Below, one piece after another: positions 43,101-49,382 of a stretch of 59,538 nt of DNA. Positions within the stretch are counted from its first letter, which is position 1; the number at the start of each line of letters is the position of its first letter. A program made the position numbers and the translations under genes. Source of the stretch: Flavobacterium sp. (GTDB taxonomy: Bacteria; Bacteroidota; Bacteroidia; Flavobacteriales; Flavobacteriaceae); NCBI GenBank assembly GCA_023251135.1, contig JAHEZJ010000015.1:62115-121652 (forward strand), written 5' to 3'. The notes under the pieces were generated by a model. That model did no database searches, had not been told where the DNA came from, and was given only the letters and a program-made list of their open reading frames with translations.

Positions 43101-43196
43101 TTTACCGATTATCCGGATGTTGTGGAAGAAGCTAAGAAAGAATTAAGTGCGATAAAATTAGAAGAGTCTAAAACGAATTCTTCAATTACGAAATAG
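40182..43196 (+). CDS. Large periplasmic/outer-membrane TPR protein
   Basis: This 1004-residue protein has a signal peptide (WFFLFPIILFSTIVSAQ). Almost all of the rest consists of tetratricopeptide repeats: examples are YYIANCAIRTNKVNADALIE, AKYYLGFMAYEGDDYKEATK, AYYEQKEYEKAISQFNKIIE, AYYHLGLAYLNTGKKQEALN and ALYELGNTYVAEKKNEQALK. They carry the usual W/L/G/Y/A/F/A pattern of helix pairs over more than 15 units. Such proteins in Bacteroidota scaffold multi-protein complexes in the periplasm, often beside TonB-dependent receptor genes, as here at 44243. It has its own -7 box. No enzymatic motif is seen. Confidence 0.87.
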   Translation: MRKLPWFFLFPIILFSTIVSAQKSAIYTYDLKDFDKALALYNDKQYASAQLIFEQVKNNATTEEVQSDCAYYIANCAIRTNKVNADALIEKFVNDYPTSTKQNQAYIEVAQYFFEQGNYPKALQWFDKVDESYMSKSDSDKFNFQKGYSYFNAKKKKEATTYFNKVVNSPEFGSQAKYYLGFMAYEGDDYKEATKYFDEVSGEEKYKEKLSYYQADMNFKLGNFQKAIDLGQKAMSKSNELEKSELNKIIGESYFNLKQYGKAIPFLEQYAGKKGKWNNTDFYQLGYAYYEQKEYEKAISQFNKIIEGKDFVAQNAYYHLGLAYLNTGKKQEALNAFKNASEMDFNAQIQEDAALNYAKLSYEIGNAYQTVPGILLDFLKKYPNNSSKSEVEKLLVDSYISSKNYKEALSLLEKNRSAENKAAYQKVLFYRGVELYNESNYQEAGKMFKSAISEQKTPEFTARATFWKAETEYMTDDFQNALLSYKQFAGLAAAKTTTEYKNINYNIGYAYFKLKEYDQAGNSFQAQIDNSKEDKVRLNDSYLRLGDSRFVSTKYSAANEAYAKAIEAKGVDADYAQFQKAISYGFMSKNDKKADELNNFLQMYKKSSYRDDALYELGNTYVAEKKNEQALKTYDQLISEFKNGSFTSKAILKQGLIYYNSDRDDQALVKFKKVAAEFPKTPEALEAVSTARLIYVDSGKVDEYATWVRTLDFVAVTDAELDNDTYDAAFKQYSQNNSKPAITGFTGYINKFPKGMHALEANFYLAQLYFAESSETKSTANYQYVADQPRSEFTEQSLSRLAQIFLKAKDCDQSVPVLVRLENEADFPQNKSFAQANLMKCYYDKKDYDNAVVYADKVLQNAKADANVKADAQIIVARAAMQTGNEDKAKAAYAKLSATSKGELAAEALYYEAYFKTKEGKFDASNVSVQKLAKNYSAYKYYGAKSLVLMAKNFYGLKDSYQATYILDNVINNFTDYPDVVEEAKKELSAIKLEESKTNSSITK

Positions 43197-43199
43197 TTC

Positions 43200-43281
43200 A
43201 TTTGGTGAAATGTGAAATGTGGTCTGTGAAAAGAGAATAACAGATAACATTTTACCTCTCACAAAACACATTTTTCAACAT
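43200..43281. repeat. TGTGAAATG/CATTTTACC inverted repeat between the TPR and PhzF genes
   Basis: GTGAAATGTGAAATGTG near 43204-43220 faces its near-complement (CATTTTACCTCTCACA, 43248-43263). The element ends at the ATG at 43282 and helps place the PhzF start there, since upstream codons fall inside the repeat. Confidence 0.65.
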
Positions 43282-44145
43282 ATGAGTTTACCTTTTTATA
43301 TAATTGATGTTTTTGCGGATAAAAAATATGCCGGGAATCAGCTGGCGGTTTTTTTAGATGCTGAAAATTTAAGTTCAGAAGAAATGCAGCAGATGGCGCG
43401 AGAGATAAACTTCGCAGAAAGCACATTCATAACAAAACTTGACCGGGAGAAAAATAAGGCCGAAATCAGAATATTTACACCGGCTCATGAAATGGAGTTT
43501 GCGGGACATCCTATAATTGGAACCTCTTGGGTTTTGATTAATAAAATATTTGAAAATTCCCCTGAAAACATCACATTAAATGTTCCTATTGGAGAAATTC
43601 CAATTCACCAGTCCGAAGATTTAATTTGGTTAAAAGCGGCACAGCCAAAATTTTGGGATATTTTTTCGAAAGAAGATTTCACATTATTCAGTAATCTGAA
43701 AAAGGAAGATTTCGAAAATCAATTTCCAATTCAGGAAGTGACAACCGGAAGCGCATTTGTAATGGTGGGGCTGAGCAATAAAAAAGCACTGGAAAACTTG
43801 GTTTTAGATAAAGATAAAGCCGATCAATGGATGAAGAGAAATTGTAAAACTTCTCATAGAGGCCTTTATTTTTATTATCTAGAAGATTCCAAATTGTTTA
43901 GCAGAATGCTGTGCGTCGAACATAATCAATTGGTTGAAGATGCAGCAACAGGAAGTGCCAGCACCTGTTTACAAGCTTTTTTGTTAAAATATCATTTGCC
44001 ACAAATTGAAATGATTAATTATCAGGGAGATTATATCAATCGTCCGTCGCAAATTTATTTTAAAGGGAGAGTAACCGAAAATCAGTTTGAGATTAAAATA
44101 GGGGGAAAAGCACAGTTTGTTGCAAAAGGAGATTGGGAAGTATAA
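43282..44145 (+). CDS. PhzF-family isomerase/epimerase-like protein
   Basis: This 287-residue protein has the PhzF/YddE two-lobed fold markers. IDVFADKKYAGNQLAVF leads, then FAESTFI (the glutamate is the catalytic residue by analogy with PhzF), EFAGHPIIGTSWVL and, in the second lobe, VEDAATGSAS. Family members isomerise or epimerise small acids and are found far from phenazine clusters in many bacteria, as here. I place the start at the ATG at 43282 since residues before it come from a repeat element. Its neighbours are the TPR protein and a beta-barrel gene; a metabolic link between them is not clear. Confidence 0.85.
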   Translation: MSLPFYIIDVFADKKYAGNQLAVFLDAENLSSEEMQQMAREINFAESTFITKLDREKNKAEIRIFTPAHEMEFAGHPIIGTSWVLINKIFENSPENITLNVPIGEIPIHQSEDLIWLKAAQPKFWDIFSKEDFTLFSNLKKEDFENQFPIQEVTTGSAFVMVGLSNKKALENLVLDKDKADQWMKRNCKTSHRGLYFYYLEDSKLFSRMLCVEHNQLVEDAATGSASTCLQAFLLKYHLPQIEMINYQGDYINRPSQIYFKGRVTENQFEIKIGGKAQFVAKGDWEV

Positions 44146-44159
44146 CAAATAGAAAAGTT

Positions 44160-44229
44160 AATAATGTAAAATGTTAATTGTGAAATGTTAACTGAAATGC
44201 ATCTTACATTTTACACCTAACATTTCACA
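44160..44229. repeat. TGTAAAATG/TGTGAAATGTTA inverted repeat before the beta-barrel gene
   Basis: TGTAAAATG (44165-44173) and TGTGAAATGTTA (44179-44190) are mirrored by CATTTTACA (44207-44215) and TAACATTTCACA (44218-44229). The whole is 70 bases and sits 13 bases before the start codon. Confidence 0.75.
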
Positions 44230-44242
44230 AAAAGAAATAAAT

Positions 44243-45994
44243 ATGAAAATTAATTGCCACAATAAAATCATCATTTTACTAGTATTGTTTGTTGTACAGC
44301 TTTCGTTTTCGCAAAAGAAAAACGAAACAATAGGAACAGAAACGGTAAACGTAGTAAAACCTTATTCGCCAACGATTTCAGATGCTTTTAAAGTGAAGGA
44401 AACACCTTCGCTTGACGATACCGGAAATCAGCCAAAAGAAACCATAAAATATAGTATTTTATCTGTTCCGGTGGCTTCTACTTTCACACCTTCAAAAGGA
44501 AAGGCCGAAGGGGTTGAGAAATCTAAAAAAGAAAAACTGTTTAACAATTATGCCACATTAGGAGTAGGGAATTATGGGACTTTAAATGCTGAATTATTTG
44601 TCAATCAGGAGTTGGGGAATAACGATTATGTAGCAGGGATGTTTCGTCATCACTCTTCTCAGGGCGGAATTAAAGGGGTAGATCTAAACGATGAGTTTTA
44701 CGATACAGCGTTAAATGTGGGCTATGGCGTAAACAATCGTGATATGTCCTGGAATGTTGATTTGGGCTATCAAAATCAATTGTACAACTGGTATGGTTTG
44801 CCAGCCGATTTTGGAGCTACTTTGGCCGGACAAACCCGAGATGATTTAATAAGAGGAATCAATCCAAATCATTCTTATAACACCATTTCTTTAGGCGGTA
44901 ATGTAGCTTTTACAGAGGGGATTTTTAGTAAGATCTCGACCAAGTTTACGCATTTCTCAGATAGTTTTTCATCGTCAGAAAATCGTTTTTATGTAAAACC
45001 TTCTTTCAAGGTAGAAGTGATGGATCAGGCTATAAATACCAATATTATTGTGGATCATGTTAGCGGATCTTTTGAACATAATTATGCGCATGATAATACA
45101 GCCCCATTAGAATACAGTCTGACGAATTTTGGAATTGAACCAAGTTTTGTGATTTTGGAAAATGACTGGACATTGGAGTTAGGTGCGGGATTGTTTTATG
45201 GTCTGGATTCTGAAAACAGCGGAAACAAGTTTTATATTTATCCGAAAGTGAATGCTTCCTATAAACTGGTAGGAGATTTGATGATTTTCTATACAGGAGT
45301 CAACGGCGGTTTAAATCAAAATTCTTATGCTGATTTGGTGACGGGAAATCCGTTTTTATCTCCAACGCTTCATATGAAACCGACTAACAATCAGTACACT
45401 GTTTTTGCAGGTTTAAAAGGAAAACTGGCCAACAATATCAATTACAATCTTACCGGTTCTTATCTAAATGAAAAAGACAAAGCTTTGTACAAAGGCAATG
45501 ATTATACAGAAGATTTCTCCAACCAGAATTATGCTTTCGGAAACTCATTTGGAGTGGTTTATGACGATGTGAGGACTTTCCGTTTCTATGGAGAATTAAA
45601 AGCCGATTTTTCTCAAAATGTCTCTTTCGGAATCAATGGGACTTTTAACAGCTATAAGTTTGATGGTACAGAAGCATGGAATTTACCGACTATGAAATTG
45701 AGTTCTAATCTGGACGTAAATATTACCAAACAATGGTATGCAGGACTGAATGTTTTCTATGTGGGAGAACGTAAAGACATGCAATCCAATCTGAATTTAG
45801 GAACAGATCCGGTGATTACAACACTAAAAAGTTATTTTGACGCCAATGCACATTTAGGTTATAAATACAACGAACGTTTGACTTGTTTTTTAAAGCTTAA
45901 TAATATTGGAAATCAGGCCTACGAAAAATGGCTGAATTATCCGGTACAAGGATTTCAGGTAGTCGTTGGAGCAAACTACAAATTCGATTTTTAA
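44243..45994 (+). CDS. TonB-dependent-receptor-like beta-barrel protein without a plug domain
   Basis: This 583-residue protein has a signal peptide (IIILLVLFVVQLSFSQ), a short N-terminal spacer and an extended beta-barrel region with alternating hydrophobic strands (YATLGVGNYGTLNAELFVNQ, GDLMIFYTGVNGGLNQNSY). It ends at a final aromatic strand (GFQVVVGANYKFDF). It resembles the barrel of TonB-dependent receptors, but I do not see the globular plug or a carboxypeptidase-like N-terminal domain, and 583 residues is short for the family. It may be a porin-like or structural partner of the periplasmic TPR protein two genes upstream. The function is unknown. Confidence 0.7.
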   Translation: MKINCHNKIIILLVLFVVQLSFSQKKNETIGTETVNVVKPYSPTISDAFKVKETPSLDDTGNQPKETIKYSILSVPVASTFTPSKGKAEGVEKSKKEKLFNNYATLGVGNYGTLNAELFVNQELGNNDYVAGMFRHHSSQGGIKGVDLNDEFYDTALNVGYGVNNRDMSWNVDLGYQNQLYNWYGLPADFGATLAGQTRDDLIRGINPNHSYNTISLGGNVAFTEGIFSKISTKFTHFSDSFSSSENRFYVKPSFKVEVMDQAINTNIIVDHVSGSFEHNYAHDNTAPLEYSLTNFGIEPSFVILENDWTLELGAGLFYGLDSENSGNKFYIYPKVNASYKLVGDLMIFYTGVNGGLNQNSYADLVTGNPFLSPTLHMKPTNNQYTVFAGLKGKLANNINYNLTGSYLNEKDKALYKGNDYTEDFSNQNYAFGNSFGVVYDDVRTFRFYGELKADFSQNVSFGINGTFNSYKFDGTEAWNLPTMKLSSNLDVNITKQWYAGLNVFYVGERKDMQSNLNLGTDPVITTLKSYFDANAHLGYKYNERLTCFLKLNNIGNQAYEKWLNYPVQGFQVVVGANYKFDF

Positions 45995-46024
45995 AAGAGA
46001 CTTACAGAAAGCTATAAAGTTTTT

Positions 46025-46081
46025 GAGCCGCGAATTCACAAAGTAATTAGGATTATTAGTGAATTCGTGGCTCACTTTTTT
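46025..46081 (+). terminator. Hairpin of the GCCGCGAATTC family at the end of the beta-barrel gene
   Basis: GAGCCGCGAATTCAC (46025-46039) pairs with GTGAATTCGTGGCTC (46059-46073) with one G-T pair, followed by T-rich bases to 46082. Same family as 27207-27276. Confidence 0.75.
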
Positions 46082-46095
46082 TGAGACTGTATGAA

Positions 46096-46138
46096 ACCTT
46101 TGCATCTTTGTAACTAATAACGCTAGTACCTCAAAAAA
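46096..46138 (+). repeat. ACCTTTG-type repeat ending at the start codon of the GNAT gene
   Basis: ACCTTTGCATCTTTG (46096-46110) is followed by GTACCTCAAAAAA running into the ATG at 46139. The closing part is the reverse complement of the element at 16825-16924 and recurs at 47176-47189. Confidence 0.65.
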
Positions 46139-46669
46139 ATGGAAATTAAACTGAGACAAGAAAATGAAAAGGACCACAAAAGTGTTTTTAACGTAATTGA
46201 AAAAGCTTTTGAAAAGGAAGAATATAGCGATCACAAAGAACAATTTTTGGTTGAAAGGTTAAGAAAATCAGCTGCTTTTATTCCGGAACTATCAATTGTT
46301 GCCGAAGTGGAGAATGAAATTGTTGGACATATTTTATTGACAAAGTTAGAAATCAGCAACGATACAGCGTCTTTTGGATCTTTGGCACTGGCACCGGTTT
46401 CTGTACTGCCTGAGTTTCAGGGAAAAGGAATTGGTTCAAAACTCATATTACATAGCCATAAAGTAGCAAAAGAGTTGGGCTATAAATCGATTATATTATT
46501 AGGACATCAGGACTATTATCCGAGATTTGGTTACGAACTTTGTGAAAAGTACCATATCGAAATGCCTTTTGAGGTTCCTGCAGAGAATTGCATGGTCATC
46601 GCTTTAACCGAAAACGGATTATCGGGAGTAAGCGGGAAAGTCATTTATCCGACGGCTTTTTTTGAGTAG
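46139..46669 (+). CDS. GNAT-family N-acetyltransferase (YhbS-like)
   Basis: This 176-residue protein carries the GNAT core with acetyl-CoA loop VSVLPEFQGKGIGSKLI (about 85-101, the Q/R-x-x-G-x-G/A motif), the beta-strand ELSIVAEVENEIVGHILL and the tail HQDYYPRFGYELCEKYHIEM. The tail pattern (GHQDYYPRFGYE) is typical of the YhbS group. The enzyme transfers an acetyl group from acetyl-CoA to an amine or small molecule; the substrate is unknown. The start codon directly follows a repeat element. Confidence 0.87.
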   Translation: MEIKLRQENEKDHKSVFNVIEKAFEKEEYSDHKEQFLVERLRKSAAFIPELSIVAEVENEIVGHILLTKLEISNDTASFGSLALAPVSVLPEFQGKGIGSKLILHSHKVAKELGYKSIILLGHQDYYPRFGYELCEKYHIEMPFEVPAENCMVIALTENGLSGVSGKVIYPTAFFE

Positions 46670-46776
46670 AACCAGGAAGCTTTTTTAAACTACTTTTTGC
46701 GATCTTTAGGACTTCGTGACAAAAGATGATTTTGACAACGAAAGAACTGTATACCTCATTTCAAAAAATATAGTGA

Positions 46777-47124
46777 ATGATGAAAGTATTTAAAATTCTT
46801 GAAACCTATAAAACACAATATGAAAACCCTGTTACTCTTCATACGGGCGAGATTGTAAAATTAGGAGAAGAGGAGAAAGAAGAAAAGTGGAAAGGATGGA
46901 TTTGGGCCGAAAATGAAGTTAACAAAGGTTGGGTACCGTTACAGATACTTGAGATTTCTTTGAATAAAAAGGAGGCAAAAGTTTTAGAATACTACACGGC
47001 AAAAGAATTGAATGTTGATGAGGATGATGAAATTGTAAAAATTAAAAGCTTAAACGGTTGGACTTGGGTGCGGAAAATCGTGAATAATGCCGAAGGATGG
47101 ATTCCCGATGAAATAATCGGTTAA
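46777..47124 (+). CDS. Two-domain SH3-like protein
   Basis: This 115-residue cytoplasmic protein consists of two related halves of about 55 residues. Each has the variant-SH3 look: FKILETYKTQYENPVTLHTG...WKGWIWAENEVNKGWVPLQIL and VLEYYTAKELNVDEDDEIVKIKSLNGWTWVRKIVNNAEGWIP. The pairs GWIWA/GWTWV and GWVP/GWIP mark equal positions. SH3-like repeats in bacteria bind peptides or wall fragments, but this one has no signal peptide. Two ATGs (46777, 46780) are possible starts. Function unknown. Confidence 0.7.
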   Translation: MMKVFKILETYKTQYENPVTLHTGEIVKLGEEEKEEKWKGWIWAENEVNKGWVPLQILEISLNKKEAKVLEYYTAKELNVDEDDEIVKIKSLNGWTWVRKIVNNAEGWIPDEIIG

Positions 47125-47138
47125 AATATAAAAAGAAA

Positions 47139-47189
47139 ACCTTTGTACCTCTTTATCTTTGCACCTCAGAATCTCAGTACCTCAAAAAA
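47139..47189 (+). repeat. ACCTTTG-type repeat with TATCTTTG box before the GreA/B-like gene
   Basis: ACCTTTGTACCTCTTTATCT (47139-47158) and CACCTCAGAATCTCAGTACC (47162-47181) run into AAAAAAATG. TATCTTTG (47154-47161) fits TAnnTTTG 28 bases before the start codon at 47190, a suitable promoter position. Confidence 0.6.
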
Positions 47190-47639
47190 ATGACTTTTAA
47201 ACAAAAAATACACTCACATTACCTGCAAATGGTTCAGGACCGAATAGATGTTTTTAGAGACATGATTTCGGCTTTAACCGAAGATTCTAAAAACGATGCC
47301 AAAGGTTCTGCCGGAGACAAACATGAAACTGCTTTGTCGATGATGCACATTGAACAGGAAAAACTCACCAATAAATTGAAAGAAGCAATCGCCCAAAAAG
47401 CGATTTTAGATAAGATAGATGCTTTAAAAACGACTGAAAATATCATTTCGGGAAGTTTGGTGAAAGCCAACGGAATTTATTTGTATGTAAGTGTAGCACT
47501 TCCTAAAATCAATATTGAGGGTACAAATGTTATTGCGCTTTCGCCACAATCGCCTTTAGGTGCCCATTTAATGGGGAATAAAGTTGAATTTCAGTTTGAG
47601 ATTAATAAGACGCATTATACTATTGAAAGCGTTGAATAA
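47190..47639 (+). CDS. GreA/GreB-like protein
   Basis: This 149-residue protein begins with a helical hairpin-like part (residues 1-75, rich in K/E/Q, with ALTEDSKNDAKGSAGDKHET as the likely turn with acidic residues). A small beta domain ends with ALSPQSPLGAHLMGNKVEFQFEINKTHYTIESVE. The last part matches the SPLGxALxGxxxGD-like C-terminal domain of GreA/GreB, and the helical part the coiled-coil arm that enters the RNA polymerase secondary channel. It probably influences transcript cleavage or elongation, but the two acidic tip residues of classical GreA are not clearly placed. Homologues seem to be common in Flavobacteria. Confidence 0.6.
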   Translation: MTFKQKIHSHYLQMVQDRIDVFRDMISALTEDSKNDAKGSAGDKHETALSMMHIEQEKLTNKLKEAIAQKAILDKIDALKTTENIISGSLVKANGIYLYVSVALPKINIEGTNVIALSPQSPLGAHLMGNKVEFQFEINKTHYTIESVE

Positions 47640-47652
47640 TAAACGAAGCTTA

Positions 47653-48108
47653 TTATTGCTTTAATAATGCGATAAGATTTTTATTTAGATTTTTAGTGTC
47701 TGAACCTAATATCGAAAAGAATTTTTTATCAAAATTTTCTACAGTTACGATTGCCTTTTTTGCAATTTCTTTGCCTAAATCAGTAAGTACAACAACTTTT
47801 GCTCTGGTATCTGTAGCGTGTTCTTGTCTTTTAATGTATTTTTTTTGTTGTAAAGTTCGAAGCACTGTAGAAGTTGTCATTGGATCTATTTTTGTGTGTG
47901 ACGATAGTATAATTTGTGTCACTTCTTGTTTATGAAGAGTAAGCCAGTGTATACTCGCCATAAGCACAAATTGTGAATGAGTTATTTTGTATTGTTCCAA
48001 AGCTTTTTTAATTTCTCGCTGCCATAGATTAGTTACCTGCCACAACAAAAAACCAGAACTATCGTCTGGTTTCTCTACACTAAAAGTGTTATCTGTTGAT
48101 TTAGTCAT
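47653..48108 (-). CDS. MarR-family transcriptional regulator
   Basis: The 151-residue length and layout are typical of MarR. There is an N-terminal dimer helix (LLWQVTNLWQREIKKALEQY), the HTH core THSQFVLMASIHWL, SSHTKIDPMTTSTVLRTL as recognition helix and wing QKKYIKRQEHATDTRAKVVVLTD, then a C-terminal dimer helix. It is the last gene of the minus-strand SRPBCC-EVE-MarR operon, 38 bases after the EVE stop. The promoter of the operon has a perfect 12-base palindrome adjoining the -7 box (49014-49025), the probable site of autoregulation. The ligand is unknown. Confidence 0.88.
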   Translation of the reverse strand: MTKSTDNTFSVEKPDDSSGFLLWQVTNLWQREIKKALEQYKITHSQFVLMASIHWLTLHKQEVTQIILSSHTKIDPMTTSTVLRTLQQKKYIKRQEHATDTRAKVVVLTDLGKEIAKKAIVTVENFDKKFFSILGSDTKNLNKNLIALLKQ

Positions 48109-48146
48109 TTTAAGTTTTTTATTTTAAATTTATGAAGATCCTCTCA

Positions 48147-48563
48147 TTATAAAATCATTTTTGAAGCTATAAAGTTAAAATCATTTTTATTTATTTCAAA
48201 GAAACCGTATCGAAATGGATAACCCCAATGTTTTTTGTCCGGGATAAATTCAAGATTTTCAATTATTGGAAGTATAGAAACTTCATTGCATTTTAAGAAT
48301 TCTATATTTCTTCTGAATGGCTTGAATTGTTCTGTCATTTGAAAGGAATAAATATGATCATCAATGACTTTTCCTATAGCAGTAAACATTTGGTACTTTT
48401 CATTTTCTTTCATTGTTATCTTAGAAGAATATATTATGATATAATCATCTTGTTTCATTCTTTTCAAAGGGGCTTCTTTTCCATGACAGACCTGAATGAA
48501 ATTACCATTAATGGCTAGTTTTACATGTTCTTTTGAAATAGTAGCAATCCAATATCTACTCAT
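48147..48563 (-). CDS. EVE-domain protein (PUA-like fold)
   Basis: These 138 residues begin MSRYWIATISKEHVKLAING, the characteristic EVE opening (the W is conserved), then FIQVCHGKEAPLKRMKQDDYIIIYS and FTAIGKVIDDHIYSF, ending KHWGYPFRYGFFEINKNDF. EVE/PUA-like domains are small readers of modified bases in RNA or DNA. I start at the ATG at 48563; a longer frame to 48635 overlaps the SRPBCC gene strongly and adds no domain. The gene overlaps the SRPBCC stop by 8 bases. It may act on its own RNA/DNA target or with the operon partners; unknown. Confidence 0.8.
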   Translation of the reverse strand: MSRYWIATISKEHVKLAINGNFIQVCHGKEAPLKRMKQDDYIIIYSSKITMKENEKYQMFTAIGKVIDDHIYSFQMTEQFKPFRRNIEFLKCNEVSILPIIENLEFIPDKKHWGYPFRYGFFEINKNDFNFIASKMIL

Positions 48564-48984
48564 TGTTGATTTTTTTTGCACTTTCAATTTGATTTTCAAT
48601 GTCAGTTGGTAAATGCTTAACAATTCCTTTGGCAACTAATTTTACCCACAAAAATGATAAAATTCCTTTGACAGTCATCGTAACAGAAATTTTAAGTCCG
48701 TCTTCAGTATCCTCATAAGTATGCTCTCCATACATTTTGGCAAGCGGGAAAGTGGTTAAATCAGTGAATTTTTTGTATTCAACAATTTCAATAAGTTTTA
48801 TTTTTATTTTAGGTCCCCCTTTTGGTTTAAGAAGAAAATAATTCCCAATTTTAAATTCTCCTAAAAGTTGAGAATCTTCAACAGTGCCATCCCATTTTTT
48901 CCAGTTATTAATATCTGTTGTCAGTTTCCAAATTTGCTCTTTGGTAACTTCTGTTGTAGTTATAGAATACGATTTTGTCCACAT
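48556..48984 (-). CDS. SRPBCC (START-like) family protein
   Basis: This 142-residue protein begins WTKSYSITTTEVTKEQIWKLTTDINNWKKWDGTVE, the SRPBCC/polyketide-cyclase opening, and continues with the beta-sheet grip around a cavity (YFLLKPKGGPKIKIKLIE, TDLTTFPLAKMYGEHTYED). It closes with the long C-terminal helix (LPTDIENQIESAKKINNE). Such proteins bind hydrophobic ligands or catalyse cyclisation/dehydration. It is the first gene of the operon with EVE and MarR genes. A ligand sensed by the MarR protein may be bound or changed by it; this is inference. Confidence 0.82.
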   Translation of the reverse strand: MWTKSYSITTTEVTKEQIWKLTTDINNWKKWDGTVEDSQLLGEFKIGNYFLLKPKGGPKIKIKLIEIVEYKKFTDLTTFPLAKMYGEHTYEDTEDGLKISVTMTVKGILSFLWVKLVAKGIVKHLPTDIENQIESAKKINNE

Positions 48985-49004
48985 ATCTTTTGTTTTAATA
49001 AGTG

Positions 49005-49025
49005 CAAATATAGTAAGTATACTTA
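49005..49025 (-). promoter_or_regulatory. Promoter and palindromic operator of the SRPBCC-EVE-MarR operon
   Basis: TAAGTATACTTA (49014-49025) is a perfect 12-base palindrome. On the minus strand it directly precedes TATATTTG (plus strand 49005-49012), a consensus -7 box 20 bases before the SRPBCC start. An operator in the spacer of this promoter fits repression by the MarR protein encoded third in the operon. Confidence 0.65.
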
Positions 49026-49065
49026 TTAAAAATGAAATTATTTTCTATTTTTTTTTCAGAGTTTG

Positions 49066-49163
49066 TCATTTTGAGAAACGAGAAATCCCCGCAAGTAACT
49101 CCGCAATGTATATTGTCAATTTTTGTCGAGCTTCTCGTGGTGATTTCTCGTTTCTCGAAATGA
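49066..49163. repeat. 98-base inverted repeat (GAGAAACGAGAAATC family)
   Basis: The 22-base arms 49066-49087 and 49142-49163 pair apart from one mismatch, around a centre containing CGCAAGTAACTCCGCAATG. Arm sequence includes GAGAAACGAGAAATC. It resembles the REP-like elements common in Flavobacteriaceae genomes. The rest of the 398-base gap to asnB holds only AT-rich sequence. Confidence 0.75.
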
Positions 49164-49382
49164 AAATATTGAGTAAATAGTAATTTTTGAACAGTTTTTT
49201 GGTTCCATATTGAAATTTTTAAGTTTGAGGCTTTTTTAAATGCTGAAATTTTATGTTTTATATGTAAAAATGTATTTTTAGTTTTAAATTGTAATTAAAA
49301 TAGCTATATGTGTTTTTCAATTATAACTGATATTGCATCTTTGCTTTGTCAAAATGAAGTTTAAAAATAAAAATATAGCGTT

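Noticed and set aside
43219-43281. N-terminal extension of the PhzF-like protein
   Set aside because: These codons fall inside a noncoding repeat, and PhzF proteins begin at the IDVF strand.
43282-44145. Phenazine biosynthesis
   Set aside because: Only a lone PhzF-family protein; no other phenazine genes, and the family is broad.
48564-48635. N-terminal extension of the EVE protein
   Set aside because: It would overlap the SRPBCC gene by 80 bases; the EVE domain begins at MSRYW.
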